A DNA stretch of 64,000 nt from NCBI GenBank assembly GCA_031772625.1, contig CM062819.1, positions 825,447,003 through 825,511,002 of the forward strand, written 5' to 3'. How positions within the stretch are numbered: position 1 is the stretch's first letter; each line of letters opens with the position of its first letter. Source of the stretch: Pinus tabuliformis. Its lineage: Eukaryota; Streptophyta; Pinopsida; Pinales; Pinaceae. Of the stretch, positions 24,151 through 36,486 are shown one piece after another. The translations under genes and the position numbers were made by a program. The notes under the pieces are model-generated. The model had not been told where the DNA came from. It did no database searches and worked only from the letters and a program-made list of their open reading frames with translations.

Positions 24151-25288
24151 AAGTGATTTGTGGGAACAACTCTTTATATTGTATCTCCACTTTGACACGG
24201 TTGTCAAACCATTTTTTTGTGTACTGTTGGAAGTGCTCCACACATCTGAAACTGGGTCCGAGTTTATCTCGAATCTTGAGTCCATATGTGACAAAGGAGG
24301 AGGGTTGGTCCTATGTCTGAGTCTGGCTAAGAGGAGGGTGGCCTTAAGGGGAAATGGAATTGAACCTCTGCTATGATCTCGACCACCTCTATTGGATGAA
24401 ATTGAGTTGCTGCCCAAACCAATCATGCTTCTGTCTCATATGTATGCTTCTGTCTCGTGTTTCCAATATTTTTGTTTTTTTGTTTCATACCCATCTGTTT
24501 CATGAGTTTCTAAAATAAAATAAAATCAAATTGAGCAGTGAATTTGAAAGACTGCCTCTCCATTTCTATTACATGTTATGTTGTATAAGCCGAACTCGGT
24601 ATCATTTTATCGACCACATCTCCTTCATCATTAATATTCCTCTCATTTTGTGTGTAATTTCAAAAGCAAATGTCTCTCGCCTTCTCCCTTCTCCTTCCAT
24701 GCATTCCGTTCGGGGTTGATTTAGAGAGTCCTCCTTTCAATTCTCCATGGTGTTGCCAATAACCGCCCTCCTCTACAGTTTCTTACTGGCATGAAACTCT
24801 CGACAGTTCCTGCAATATGTATATTTATAATCTCTCTAAGGTGTAATTTTTATCCTTTTATGATTCCTACTTTATTGCTACTGCTACAAACAACCGTTTA
24901 TGTGTAAACCCTCATTTACGTGGATAATGCTTGTAATAAGTTATGCTAATCTCAATGTTTGGTATACATTTATATCTACAAAATATATGGTTTGGGATTA
25001 TTGCAGTAGTTTAACCTTTCATGATTGGCTGGATAGATCTCACACTTTCTTATTAATTTGGTTTCAGTAGCGGTTAGACATTAGCTAGACCCAGTTTAAT
25101 TAAGTAATGTTTTAAAATACGAGGCGATGCATCTACTTGACATAACTTTTGTTACATTCATCATTTGCTTAATTTTTTTTTTTTTAACATTAAATTATGC
25201 TTAAATTGTCTTGGTTAGATTATTTATTTTTGCTTAGAGTCTCAACTTTGTTTTTGAATCTTGATTTTCAAATAAATATCTTTTATTG

Positions 25289-25291
<3 letters not shown>

Positions 25292-25331
<40 letters not shown>
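25292..25331. repeat. (AT)n microsatellite
   Basis: 20 AT units. The equivalent site in X copy 2 (about 35443-35455) has only a few units. Confidence 0.95.
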
Positions 25332-25334
<3 letters not shown>

Positions 25335-25513
25335 CAATGTTAGTAATTATTTTATTCCATTATAAAAAAATTAAAGTTTTTTTGTTTGTTTTTGGAATAT
25401 GTTTTTTTTTTTTAATTATAATTTAATGTTATTCTAATTTAATATGTATTTGATATTGTAAGTTTTTTATTATTAATTTAAATAAATTGATTTTAAATGA
25501 CAATGAATTAAAT

Positions 25514-25516
<3 letters not shown>

Positions 25517-25552
<36 letters not shown>
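25517..25552. repeat. (TA)n microsatellite
   Basis: About 18 TA units followed by TATGTATG. The equivalent in X copy 2 at about 35659-35672 is shorter. Confidence 0.95.
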
Positions 25553-25562
<10 letters not shown>

Positions 25563-25660
25563 AATTGTAGTTTTTAATATATGTTTATATTTATATTGTT
25601 TCTCTTGTATGTGTGTTTTCTTTATTGATACAATTTTTTTAACATGTAATTAACATGTAA

Positions 25661-26770
25661 GGGGAAGGGTTAAGGAGAGAGAAGGAGATAGGGAGTAGAG
25701 TGGAAGGAGAGGAGAGAGGGAGTGAGGGTGTAGACAGACATATAAAGGAGGGATGGATAGAAAGAGATAGATAGGGAGATAGAGGGAGGGGGTAGGGATG
25801 GAGAGAGAGGGAGAGGGAAGAATGGTGGGTGGGAGAGAGGGAGGAGGAGGGAGAGACATAGAGATAGGGGGAGAGAGAAAAAGAGGAAGGGAGGGAGAGG
25901 GGGTAGTGGGAGAGAGAGACAGAGGAGGGAGGGAGGTGAGGAAGGAGGGAGAGAGAGAGACAGAGGAGGGAGGGAGGTGAGAAAGGAGGGAGGGAGGCGA
26001 GGAGGGAGGGAGAGAGAGACAGAGGAGGGAGGGAGGTGAGAAAGGAGGGAGGGAGGCGAGGAAGGAGGGAGAGAGATAGTATTGGGAGGAAGGAGGAAGG
26101 GTGGGAGGGAGAGAGATAGAGAGAGTGTGGAAAATATGGAGGGAGGGGGAGAGAGAGTGAGAGAAAGAGGGAGAGGGAGGGAGAGAGAAAGAGAGAGGGA
26201 GAGAGAGAGAGAGAGAGGGAAGGAGAGATAGAGAGGAAGAGAGGGTGGGAAACAGAGGGAGGAGATAGAGAGAGAGTAGTGGGAGGAAGGAGGAAGGGTA
26301 GGAGGGAGAGAGATAGAGAGAGTGTGGAAAAGAGGGAGGGAGGGGGAGAGAGAGAGAGAGGAAGAGAGGGTGGGAAAGGGAAGGAGGGAGGGAGGGAGAA
26401 AGGAGGAGATAGGGAGAGAGTGCAGGAGGGAGGGAGGTAGTTCATGAAAGGAGGAGAGGGAGGGAGAGATGGAGGAGGAGGAAGGGAAGGGGAGAGAGAG
26501 GGAGGGAAAAGGAATGAGAGAGTGGGGGTGAGGGAAAGTGTGTGAGTGTGTGAGAGAGAGTTAAGTTGGGGAGAGGGAGAGATAGATTTAATTTGAGAGA
26601 GATAGAGAGCGAGGGAGAGGGAGAGTAAGGGAGAGAAAGGTGGGGGGAGAGAGAGAAAGAGAGAGGCAGAGAGGAATAGGGGAAGAGAGAGGGAGGTTTA
26701 GAGTGAGGGGGGAGAGAGATAGAGAGTAGGAGGGAAAGAGAGATAGGGATAGAGAGCTAAAGGTGGGGGA

Positions 26771-26808
<38 letters not shown>

Positions 26809-27524
26809 GGGTAAGGGGGGATGAGAGTGAGAGAGAGAGAGAGAGGGCAAGGGTGAGAGGGAGGGAGAGGGGAGAGAGAGCAAGTAGGAGATGGAGAGAG
26901 AGAAAGAAAGAGGGAAGGAGATAGGGAGGGTGAGAGAGGAAGGGAGGGAAACAACGATGGAGAGAGAGAGGGCATGAGAGAGAGAGAGAGGTGGAGGTAG
27001 AAAGAGGGGGGAAATAGGGAGGGTTTGAGGGAGAGCACAAGGGAGGGAGTGAGAGAATGGGGGGGGGAGAGGGAGCATGGCGATGGAGAGAAATAAAGGG
27101 AGCATGAGAGAGAGAGAGAGGGAGGGGCGAGAGAGAAGAGGGAAGAGCATGAGAATTTTTGAGACAAAGATGGACATGGAGAGGGGGGAGAGAGGGGGAG
27201 AGAGAGAGAGAGGGAGTGATGGGAAAATAGAGACGGTTTCAGAGATAGGGAATGGGAGATAGAGAAAGAGCATAAGAAGGGGAGACTGAGAGAAATTATG
27301 GGGAGAGAAAGATATCGAGACCATGTAGAAGAGAGGGGGAGAGAGAGATGGAAGGATTAAGAGAAAAGGATAGAGTGAAGGAGAGAGAGGTGGGGGGATA
27401 AAGAGACAAGGAGAGGAAGCAGATGGGGAGATAAATTGAAGGGGAAGGATCATGAGATAGAGATGAGTTGGGAGAGAGTGGGGAGAGAAGGTGAGAGAGA
27501 GATCATGCAAGAGAGAGGGAGGAA

Positions 27525-27570
<46 letters not shown>
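25661..27570 (+). repeat. GA-rich polypurine block Y, copy 1
   Basis: About 1.9 kb almost entirely of A and G on the + strand (GGGAGA, GAGA, GGAGG words), with a short GT run at 26768-26786 and a closing (GA)n array from 27526. Higher-order repeats are visible: GACAGAGGAGGGAGGGAGG at 25919, 25960 and 26018, and a ~196-base repeat marked by AGAGAGTGTGGAAAA at about 26118 and 26314. Long minus-strand ORFs (25639-26445, 26588-27040, 26698-27597) are Ser/Leu/Pro repeats that exist only because a CT-only strand cannot form stop codons. They are not genes. Confidence 0.97.
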
Positions 27571-27574
<4 letters not shown>

Positions 27575-30132
27575 TGGTAAAAGCATATTTGCAACAATCC
27601 ATAATAAGAATCAAAACAATTACTTCATATGCATCTCATGTTGCTAGAAGTAAAAAATAATAAAAACTAAACAAATTATCATTATTTTAAATATTATTAT
27701 TATTTATAAAAATAATTAATATATAAGTTAAACATACATACATTTAAAAAAATATGGAATAAGATTCTTAATCATGGAGATTTACCTGCACTTTACATTG
27801 GAGAATCTTAATCTATAAATAGGTTTTGTTACAATCCCATTGGACAATACCATGCCTTATCAATACCACATGTCCAAAAAATCACAACTCACTTCATATG
27901 CCATTTTTTTTAATTAATCAATTTAATTAAAATGGTTAAAAGAGCATAACTACTTTTGAGATAAATCTCAACCATTGATTTGTGTATACTATTGAGTATT
28001 CTAGAATATTCCTTGCAAGTTAAGTCCCTACTATTGAACTTACTAACAAAAGCAACTAATAATGATATTTAAATGATGGGTAAAATTAAAAATCAAAAGC
28101 CATGTGAAGGACACTTTTAAAAGGAAACCCATGATCAAGAATTTACTTAACCATCAAATTTATACCCTAGTAATTGATGCATTCAAAAACTTACCAAAAT
28201 TTATTTCCTCAAATTCAAACCAAAATCTCCAAAACATAAAATAATTAAACAATGTTGAAAAAGATACAAAATAAAATAAAATACATTAATAAAAATATAT
28301 TGATAAAATATAATATAGATAAAAATATATTAATAAAATATATGAATCAAAGTATATTACACTTACGCTGAAAAGTGAAAAGGTCATATTTTTTTTTGTA
28401 AATTGCACTCAGTAAATCTGAATCATCCATGGAATAAGATTTTAATATTAGGATTTATTTATAAATTACATTTTGAAAAAAAAAAGTTAATATAACAGAA
28501 TTTACAGACAAAATGTATCAAAACTTTACAACTCATTTATTTTTTCATATAAAATATTATATTTTAAATAATAAATTTAAAAGTTAAAATAAAATAAAAT
28601 AAATATTTTAAATAATAAATTTGTATATATTATAAATGTTATAATTGTTAATGGATAAATAAACTGAGAAAAAACTAATGCTGAATAAAAAAGTGATATA
28701 TCTCTTCACTTCAGTTAACTTGCTTTGAAAATATAATTATTATTTTTTAAATAAAAATTAACCAAATAGATGCTGCAAACAAAATGTGATGTCAAATAGA
28801 TAAGTGATATCATAATTTGAAAATAAATATTTTTGGAATAAAACGTGACAAATAATTAATGGTTATTAAAATAAAATTTAAACATCAATTCAACCCATTA
28901 TAAATGTTACCCCAAATACATTATTTCGCAGAGATAAATTAGGTATTGCAAGCATTGTGGAAATAAACCAGGGTTGACAACAACATAATACTATGTATTT
29001 GAACAATTTTTTTTAGAAATAAGAGTACTATAAACATTATTCTTTAGCAGGAATGTAAACGTACATAATGCAAGGGTTATGAACATGTACATAATGCAAG
29101 GGTTATGAACATCAAATTAACGGTGAAGGCAAAGAGAATGTAGCATAATCAAGGATCTGTAGAGGAGTGTGATAGTTGGCAACATGGTGGATGATAAAAT
29201 AGGATTACTCATAATAATTAGTATAGTTATATAAATTAAAGGGCTCATAAAAATTGTTACCAATGATTAAAATAATAATGTGCTATTTAATTTATGTAAT
29301 ATTGAACTTTTGTAATGGGAAAATAGAGTAAAAGTCCCAAATAGAACTCATAATTTTTTTTGTATATTTTTATAAATATTCTCATGTTATAAAATTTAAA
29401 TCAAATATACATTTTTTTATTAAAGATAAAATTCTTAAACACCATTTTAAAATAGAGGATACCTATCAACTTAATTAAACTTCGTGATTGCGAGTAAATC
29501 ACTTTAAGTTGATAAACTTAGTGATTGTGAGTCAAATACTTTATGCACCACAAAACCCTAGATACAATAAACTAGAGTAAGACCATGAATACATAGATAA
29601 GAGCTATATAGATAAAGATTAGCAGATGCATAAATAATTCTCACTTCTCCACTTTGAATCGATCTCAAGTGGAAGCCAAAGCCAAGGCAAAGATAGGATT
29701 TGTAAGAAGGAAAAGGGTGAAGGCCAAAAATGTAGTGCAAATTGATGCTAGGTGCAAAGTTGCACAATCACCAATGATATTGAAATTTGTGTATGGTATC
29801 TTTATGCCAATCATTTGTTTTTCCCTGGTTGAAATTTATTTGGATTAATAAATTTTGAGAATATTTCATAATGTAAATAAAAGAGGTTTGGATTAATAAA
29901 TTTTGAGAATATTTCATGATGTAAATAAAATAGGTTAATTGTTTGACCTTTCTTATAGGGATTTCACTTGTGATAGTTTCTTATGATTGATTGTGATTTA
30001 CAACAATAATGTATATTATTTAAATTAGATATCAAATATTAGTTCAATATATGTATTATAACAATAGTTTAATGAGAGCATCATGCCACTTATGAAAATT
30101 AATTTTTATGGGTCCATAGGTCCTAGATCTAT
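27571..30132 (+). repeat. Repeat segment Z, copy 1 (AT-rich, non-coding)
   Basis: Collinear with 37586-40305 at an offset of about 10.0-10.2 kb, starting ATGGTAAAAGCATATTTGC. The last part (29560-30060) recurs also at 32265-32640 and 42615-43045. It carries a small basic ORF (29654-29848, [12 protein letters not shown]) that may be the C-terminal end of the DUF4283-type protein. A 48-bp tandem repeat (29840-29887, 29888-29935) varies in copy number between copies. Nothing else is coding. Confidence 0.85.
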
Positions 30133-30145
30133 GACTCTCATACCA
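30133..30145 (-). promoter_or_regulatory. Primer-binding site a (initiator-Met tRNA type)
   Basis: Minus strand TGGTATGAGAGTC, one base off TGGTATCAGAG. It lies two bases from the LTR end at 30148. Confidence 0.5.
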
Positions 30146-30147
30146 AG

Positions 30148-30689
30148 CGTGGGGACACTCCCTCTGATGCCATTTTTTTTACTAATCAGAGCAGAAAACA
30201 TGTTACTAGGTATAGGGAGCGATTCCTATTTAAGTTACAATACTATAATAATAAGTAAATAAACATTCTAATCAACTAGTCATTTGTTAGCCACGACCAT
30301 TATAAAATTTCATCAATATTGAAAACACATAAATTTTAGGTACATACATCAATAGTCATATTATGAAATTCAATAATCATGACATTCACATTACATTCGA
30401 GTCATTATAAATACATTATTAATCATATAACAAAAATTATGAATACACAGTGTACCGTTCACTAAGGAGTGGAGTTTTGGTTCTCAGATTTCCTGCTGCT
30501 TGCGCTCCCTTTTTGTCATCCACGTACATGTGTGAATGTTGATGTGTTCTGACCAAATGTTAATGAATCATTGGTTTACCTCCTAGCCTACTCCTTGGGT
30601 ACTCTTCTTCCTCGTGGACCCCTAAGATGCAATGGGGCTATAAGATAGTGGAGAAGTTATAGCCAGTGGAGGAGAGCACTCTTTGCTCA
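30148..30689 (-). repeat. LTR a of the array element
   Basis: About 94-95% like LTR b and c by eye. On the minus strand it runs TGAGCAAAGAGTGC ... GTCCCCACG (CA mutated to CG). A GAGAGGGGGACTC purine-rich stretch lies just outside at 30690-30704 and could be the polypurine tract. The site order around it (primer site left, purine tract right) is that of a shared LTR in a head-to-tail array. Confidence 0.6.
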
Positions 30690-31018
30690 AGAGTCCCCCT
30701 CTCAAAAGAAAGCCTCCACTATACCAAACTGACTATAGTCATAATCATTGTCAACATATATATAAAATTACAGATAAGGTTTAATAATAGAAGAGATGTG
30801 ATTGATAAAATGATACCATGCTTGGCATATACAACATGTATTGGAAATGGAGAAAGTCCCTTTAATAATCTAAGAAACTCATTCTTAGATTTGATTTCAT
30901 TTTATTTTAGTAACACGTGGAACAAAAGAGGAACAAAAAATTGGAAATGAAAGAAGAGGTCAGTTTACATCACAAGAGAGATGCATGCATGCCTAAAGCA
31001 AGGATTTACATTAATTTG
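30690..31018. other. Internal sequence right of LTR a
   Basis: Matches 33293-33620 and 43696-43888 plus 49762-49915. It holds the empty version of the chromovirus target (CTCAT at 30878-30882). It ends at a junction near 31019, where segment V begins abruptly, so a deletion or recombination joint is likely. Confidence 0.7.
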
Positions 31019-32250
31019 TTGGCCTTCACCTTTCTTTCAATGGGGGAATGTAGAAAAGGCATTGCCTTCTTTTTCGTTATGGAAATAGATGCTTCTCAGT
31101 TTAAAAAGTTGGCCTCTCTCCTTCAATGCAGAATTTGAAACAATTGATGACATTCATCGATGGTGAAATCTACCTAGCTTACATATCAAATATTGGTTTT
31201 CCAGAGTCTTTACAAAGATAGGAAACTCTTTAGGTCATTATTTGGAGGCAAGCATGAATTTTATTAAGACTAACATTACGACAATCACTCAGATTATGGT
31301 TGGAATTGATTTTGGAGATGGATTAGTATTGGGAATGGTGATTTAGAAGGGCTCACCTATGGTTATTTTGGAGCTTGATTGTCATGGTGTCCCCTTAATA
31401 TGTTTAGATGCCATTAACTAAGTCATATAGCTAAAGATTTCTCATTTCCTTTCAATAAAAAGTTAGGGTAAAAAATCACCTACTTCCAACATTTTAAAGG
31501 GTCCTTCACTCACAAAGAGCATTTCTCCTATGGAGGTTGGTATTGAAAAATTTGACTTGAATACCGCAATGATAAAATCTTTAGAAAGTCTTTGGAGGGA
31601 TTAGAACCTAAATATAGTATTAAAGAATTTGAAGATAACTAGAATGCTAATCATAGGGAGTTGACTAATATTTTGAAGTCTCCTCAAGATAAAGGTATGT
31701 GTTTGGAAGAATTAGCTCCTTTACTTGTTTTGGTGATTGGATATAAAGGAATGACGGTGAATACCTAGGCATCTCCTTATAAACTCTTGTTAGATGGTCT
31801 TGATGATGATGCTCCATGTAAGGAGACTCATGATGCAATGAACCTTCAAATTATACCCCTAAGTTTCCTCCATAAGCTTGTCATAAGAGTCTCTCCTTTA
31901 GAGTTCCCTAGGGGGTGAAGGGAGTCCCTATTTCATTTCCAAGACATATTGACCTTGCTAACCAAAATGACTCACATGAATATGAGCAAAAGTATAACTT
32001 GAAACAAATAAAACCTCCTCTTTATTAGAGGAAAGGAGGGTTAAGGATATCTTAGCCGATAACCCAGTGAAAGGGGGGAAACAATATTTTATATCTCATG
32101 CTCAAGAGAAAATAGCATTGGAAGTATGATCTACTGAAAAAAGTCCAATAATGAGGTTAATTAGAGAAATGACCCTATCAAAATTTCATATTTAAATTTA
32201 TTAATAAACATATAATATTTCAATAATTGCAATAAACTTTTTCTTTATGT
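31019..32250 (+). repeat. Repeat segment V, 5'-truncated copy C
   Basis: Matches the right 1.2 kb of copies A and B. It joins segment Z-end sequence (32265-32640) without the long AT array present in the other copies. Confidence 0.85.
31098..31447 (+). pseudogene. DUF4283/zinc-knuckle protein remnant (copy C)
   Basis: This is the best-preserved of the three copies. One frame reads SLKSWPLSFNAEFETIDDIH, a stop, then NLPSLHIKYWFSRVF, GNSLGHYLE and TTITQIMVGIDF before a further stop. This is the order of a DUF4283 core, and a broken CCHC knuckle follows near 31405-31445. It lies antisense to the minus-strand array element that contains it. A LINE ORF1-like origin is my inference. Confidence 0.55.
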
Positions 32251-32736
32251 TATGTATATATAGATGAAGATTAGTAGATGCATAAATAATTCTCAATTCT
32301 CCACTTTGAATCAATCTCGAGTGGAAGCCAAAGCCAAGGCATAGATAAGATTTGTAAGAAGGAAAAGGGTGAAGGAAAAAAATGTAGTGCAAATTGATGC
32401 TGGGTGCAAAGTTGCACAATCACCAATGTTATTGAAATTTATGTATGGTTTCTTTATGTTGATCATTTGTTTTTCCTTAGTTGAAATTTATTTGGATTAA
32501 TAAATTTTGAGAATATTTCATGATGTAAATAAAAGAGGTTAATTGTTTGACCTTTCTTATAGGGATTTCACTTGTGATACTTTCTTATGATTGGTCGTGA
32601 TTTACAACAATAATGTATATTATTTAAATTAGATATCAAATATTAGTTCAATATATGTATTATAACAATAGTTTAATGGGAGCATCACGACACTGATGAA
32701 AATTAATTTTTATGGGTCCATAGGTCCTAGATCTAT

Positions 32737-32749
32737 GACTCTGATACCA
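32737..32749 (-). promoter_or_regulatory. Primer-binding site b (initiator-Met tRNA type)
   Basis: Minus strand TGGTATCAGAGTC, two bases from the LTR end at 32752. Confidence 0.65.
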
Positions 32750-32751
32750 AG

Positions 32752-33292
32752 TGTGGGGACACTCCCTCTGATGCCATTTTTTTTACTAATCAGAGTAGAA
32801 ATCAGGTTACTAGGTATAGGGAGAAATTCCTATTTAAGTTACAATACTATAATAATAAGTAAATAAACATTTTAATCAACTAGTCATTTGTTAGCCACGA
32901 CCATTATAAAATTTCATCAATATTGAAAACACATAAATTTGAGGTACATACATCAATAGTCATATTTTGAAATTCAATCATCATGACATTCACATTACAT
33001 TCTGGTCATTATAAATACATCATTAATCATATAACAAAAATTATTAATACACAATGTACCATTCACCAAGGAGTGGAGTTTCGGTTCTCAGATTTGCTGT
33101 TGCTTGCGCTCCCTTGCCATCATCCACATACATGTGTGAATGTTGATGTGTTCTGACCAAATGTTAGTGAATCATCGGTTTACCTCCTAGCCTACTCCTT
33201 GGGTACTCTTCTTCCTTGTGGACCCCAGAGATGCAATGGGGCTATAAGATAGTGGAGAAGTTATAGCTAGTGGAGGAGAGCATATTTTATCA
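32752..33292 (-). repeat. LTR b of the array element
   Basis: 541 bp. On the minus strand it begins TGATAAAATATGC (diverged) and ends GTCCCCACA. It is flanked on the left by primer-binding site b and on the right by a purine-rich stretch (GAGAGGGGGACTCT on the minus strand, 33293-33306). Confidence 0.65.
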
Positions 33293-33964
33293 AGAGTCCC
33301 CCTCTCAAAAGAAAGCCTTCACTATACCAAACTGACTATAGTCATAATCACTGTCAACATATATATAAAATGACAAATAAGGTTTAATAATATAAGAGAC
33401 GGGATTGATAAAATGACACCATGCTTGGCATATACAACATGTATTGGAAATGGATAAAGTCCCTTTGATAATCTAAGAAACTCATTCTTAGATTTGATTT
33501 CATTTTATTTTAGTAACACGAGGAACAAAAGAGGGATAAAAAATTGGAAATGCAACAAGAGGTCTATTAACATCACAAGGGAGATGCATGCATACCTAAA
33601 GCAAGGATTTACATTAATTTGTTGAGGTTTTGACCAACAATAAATGATGTCAAATTCTTCATTCCTTGCATTGGCATCAATGTTTTTTTCCATTTCTAGT
33701 ATGTTGTTTTGAATGTGGTAGGCAGGTCCAAAATGGGATTTCAAATAACTACTAACATACTAGGGTAGACCACACCAAAAAAAAATTGAATTTTAAAAAG
33801 CTATGAAATTTTAAAAGCTAAGATAGAGTAGAGGAGAGAAGATTTAAAATTTGAAAATTCTGAGCTAAATATTTAATAGAGAGAATATGAAATTAAAAGT
33901 ATCTTAAAATGAAATACATACCATTACTAAGAAAAACATCCATTAAGCAACCCATTGACATCTA

Positions 33965-35783
33965 ACAAAGTATCAAATCAAATGTAGGAGTGAGTTTGAA
34001 AGGTTTCCTCACCATTTTTGGTGCATGCTGTGTTATATAAGCCAAACTTGGTATCATTTTATCGACCACAACCCCTTCATTATTAATCCTCCTCTCTCAT
34101 TTTGTGTGTAACTACAAAATTAAATGTGTCTCGCCTTCTCCCTTATCCTTCCACGTACAAGTCCTACCTCCATGGATTCATCTCGGGGTTAATTTAGGAG
34201 TACAAATAACTTATGTTGAATGCATCTCCGCATGGAGTTTATTGCTAGCAATATTCTTAGTGTAGGTATTCATCTCTTTCTTTACAGTCTTTTCAGGCAT
34301 AAAATGCTTTACTAGGGTTTACTGTATTTATTTTAGTGTACAATGCCTTACCTAGGTTTATTATATTTAGTTTAGTGTACAACACTTTACTAGGGTTTTT
34401 TAGTTTAGTGTACAATGTCTTACTCATGTTTGCTAAAGTTTATTGTTAAGAGTCCTCCTTTCAGTTCTCCATGGTGCTGCTAATCACCGCCCTTCCTACA
34501 ATTTCCTACTGGCATGGAGCTCTCTATGTTCATTCTCTATTCACAGTTCTTGCAATATGTATATTTACAATCTGTCTAGGGCGTAATGTTTAGCCTTTTA
34601 TGATGCAGCTACAAACCATCGTTTATGTTGATAATTCTTGCAATAAGTTATGCTCATTTAATTGTTTGGTATACATTTATATCTTAAAAATATATTGTTT
34701 AGGATTATTATAGTAGTTTAACCTTTCATGATTGGTTTGATAGATCTCACACTTTTTTATTAATTTGGTTTTAGTAGTGGTTAGTCATTAGCTAGGCCCA
34801 ATTTCAATTAAGTAATATTTTAAAATATGAGGAGATGCATCTATTTGACATAAATTTTGTTGCATTTATCATTTGTTTTTTTTTATTTATTAAATTGTGC
34901 TTATGTTGTTTTGGTTAGATTATTTATTTTTGCATAGAGTCTCAACTTTGTTTTTGAATCTTTATTTTCAAATAATTATTGTTTATTATGATTTTTTTAG
35001 TGTTACCGATTATTTTATTCCATTATAAAAAAATAAAATTCTTTTAATTTATTTTTGGAATATGTTTTTATTTTCTAAAACTATAATTTAACCCTTATTC
35101 TAATTTAATATGTATTTTTCTTTATAAATTACACTAGCCTAGATTCATTTTAATTTTGGATCTACCAAGCATTTAAATTCATCTTAACTTTGGATCTACC
35201 AAGCACCCAGAGATCACGATTGGCTTGATAGATCTCACACTTTCTTATTAATTTGGTTTTGTTTTAAAATAAGTAATGTTTTAAAATAAGAGGTGGTGTA
35301 TCTATTTGACATAACTTTTGTTACATTCATCATTTGCTTAATTTATTTTTTAACCTGCTTAAATTGTTTTGGTTAGATTATTTATTTTTGCATAGATTCT
35401 CAACTTTGTTTTTGAATCTTGATTTTCAAATAAATATCTTATATGTATATATATAATTTTTCAATGTTAGTAATTATTTTATTCTATTATAAAAAAATTA
35501 AAGGTTTTTTAGTTTGTTTTTGGAATATGTTTTTTTTTTGTTTTTGTTTTTTTTTCTTTAATTATAATTTATTGTTATTCTAATTTAATATGCATATGAT
35601 ATTGTAAGTGTTTTATTATTAATTTAAATAAATTGATTTTAATTGACAATAAATTAAATGTATATATATATATTTGAATAATGATGAATTGTAGTTTTTA
35701 ATATATGTCTATATTTATATTGTTTCTCTTGTATCTGTGTTTGCTTTATTGATACAATTTTTTTAACATGTAATTAATATGTA
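33965..35783 (+). repeat. Repeat segment X, copy 2
   Basis: Matches X copies 0 and 1. It contains the ~40-bp minisatellite (about 34300-34445, words AGTGTACAAT and ACTAGGGTTT). It also has an internal duplication, with 34731-35105 repeated at 35218-35600. Two fragments of a foldback arm (35140-35210, GGATCTACCAAGCA twice) sit at the duplication joint. The sequence before it (33293-33964) matches 49762-50245. Confidence 0.8.
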
Positions 35784-36418
35784 AGGGGAGGGGGTAAGGA
35801 GAGAGAAGGAGAGAGGGGGGAGAGTGGGGAGCACAGGGGAGAGGGAGTGAGGGTGTAGAGGGATGTATAAAGGAGGGATGGATAGAAAGAGATAGATAGG
35901 GAGATAGAGGGAGGGAGTAGGGACAGAGAGAGAGGGAGAGGGAAGAATGGTGGGTGGGAGAGAGGGAGGAGGAGGGAGAGACAAAGAGATAGGGGGAGAG
36001 AGAAAAAGAGGAAGGGAGGGAGAGGGGGTGGTTGGAGAGAGAGGTGGAGGAGGGAGGGAGAGAGAGGCGAAGGAGGGAGGAGAGAGATAGTAGAGGGAGG
36101 GGGGAGAGAGGGTGGGAGGGAGAGAGATAGAGAGAGTGTGGAAAAGAGGGAGGGAGGGGAGAGAGAGTGATAGAAAGAGGGAGAGGGAGGGAGAGAGAGA
36201 GAAAGAGGAAGAGAGGGTAGGAGATAGAGAGAGAGTAGTGGGAGGAAGGAGGAAGGGTAGGAGGGAGAGAGATAGAGAGAGTGTGGAAAAGAGGGAGGGA
36301 GGGGGAGAGAGAGTGAGAGAAAGAGGGAGAGGGAGGGAGAGTGGAAGAGAGGGTGGGAAAGGGAAGGAGGGAGGGAGAGATGGAGGAGGAGGAAGGGAGG
36401 GGGAGAGGGAGAAAGAGG

Positions 36419-36486
<68 letters not shown>

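Larger units (their letters stand above)
23500..25660 (+). repeat. Repeat segment X, copy 1
   Basis: Matches copy 0 at 23500-23745 and again at 24515-25110, then matches X copy 2 up to the GA block (TTGATACAATTTTTTTAACATGTAAT). Between 23745 and 24515 it has its own insertion with a small tandem repeat. A 15-codon ORF (24747-24794, MVLPITALLYSFLLA) is shared with copy 0 at 19611-19658. Confidence 0.8.

Noticed and set aside
24094-24426. 110-codon minus-strand ORF in X copy 1
   Set aside because: It is absent from the other X copies, has no domain, and its end runs through an A-rich tandem repeat.
30148-33292. LTR a and LTR b as the two ends of one intact 3.1-kb element
   Set aside because: Each LTR has both a primer-binding site and a purine tract on its outer and inner sides, and the V junction at 31019 is a truncation, so an array with a deletion fits better.
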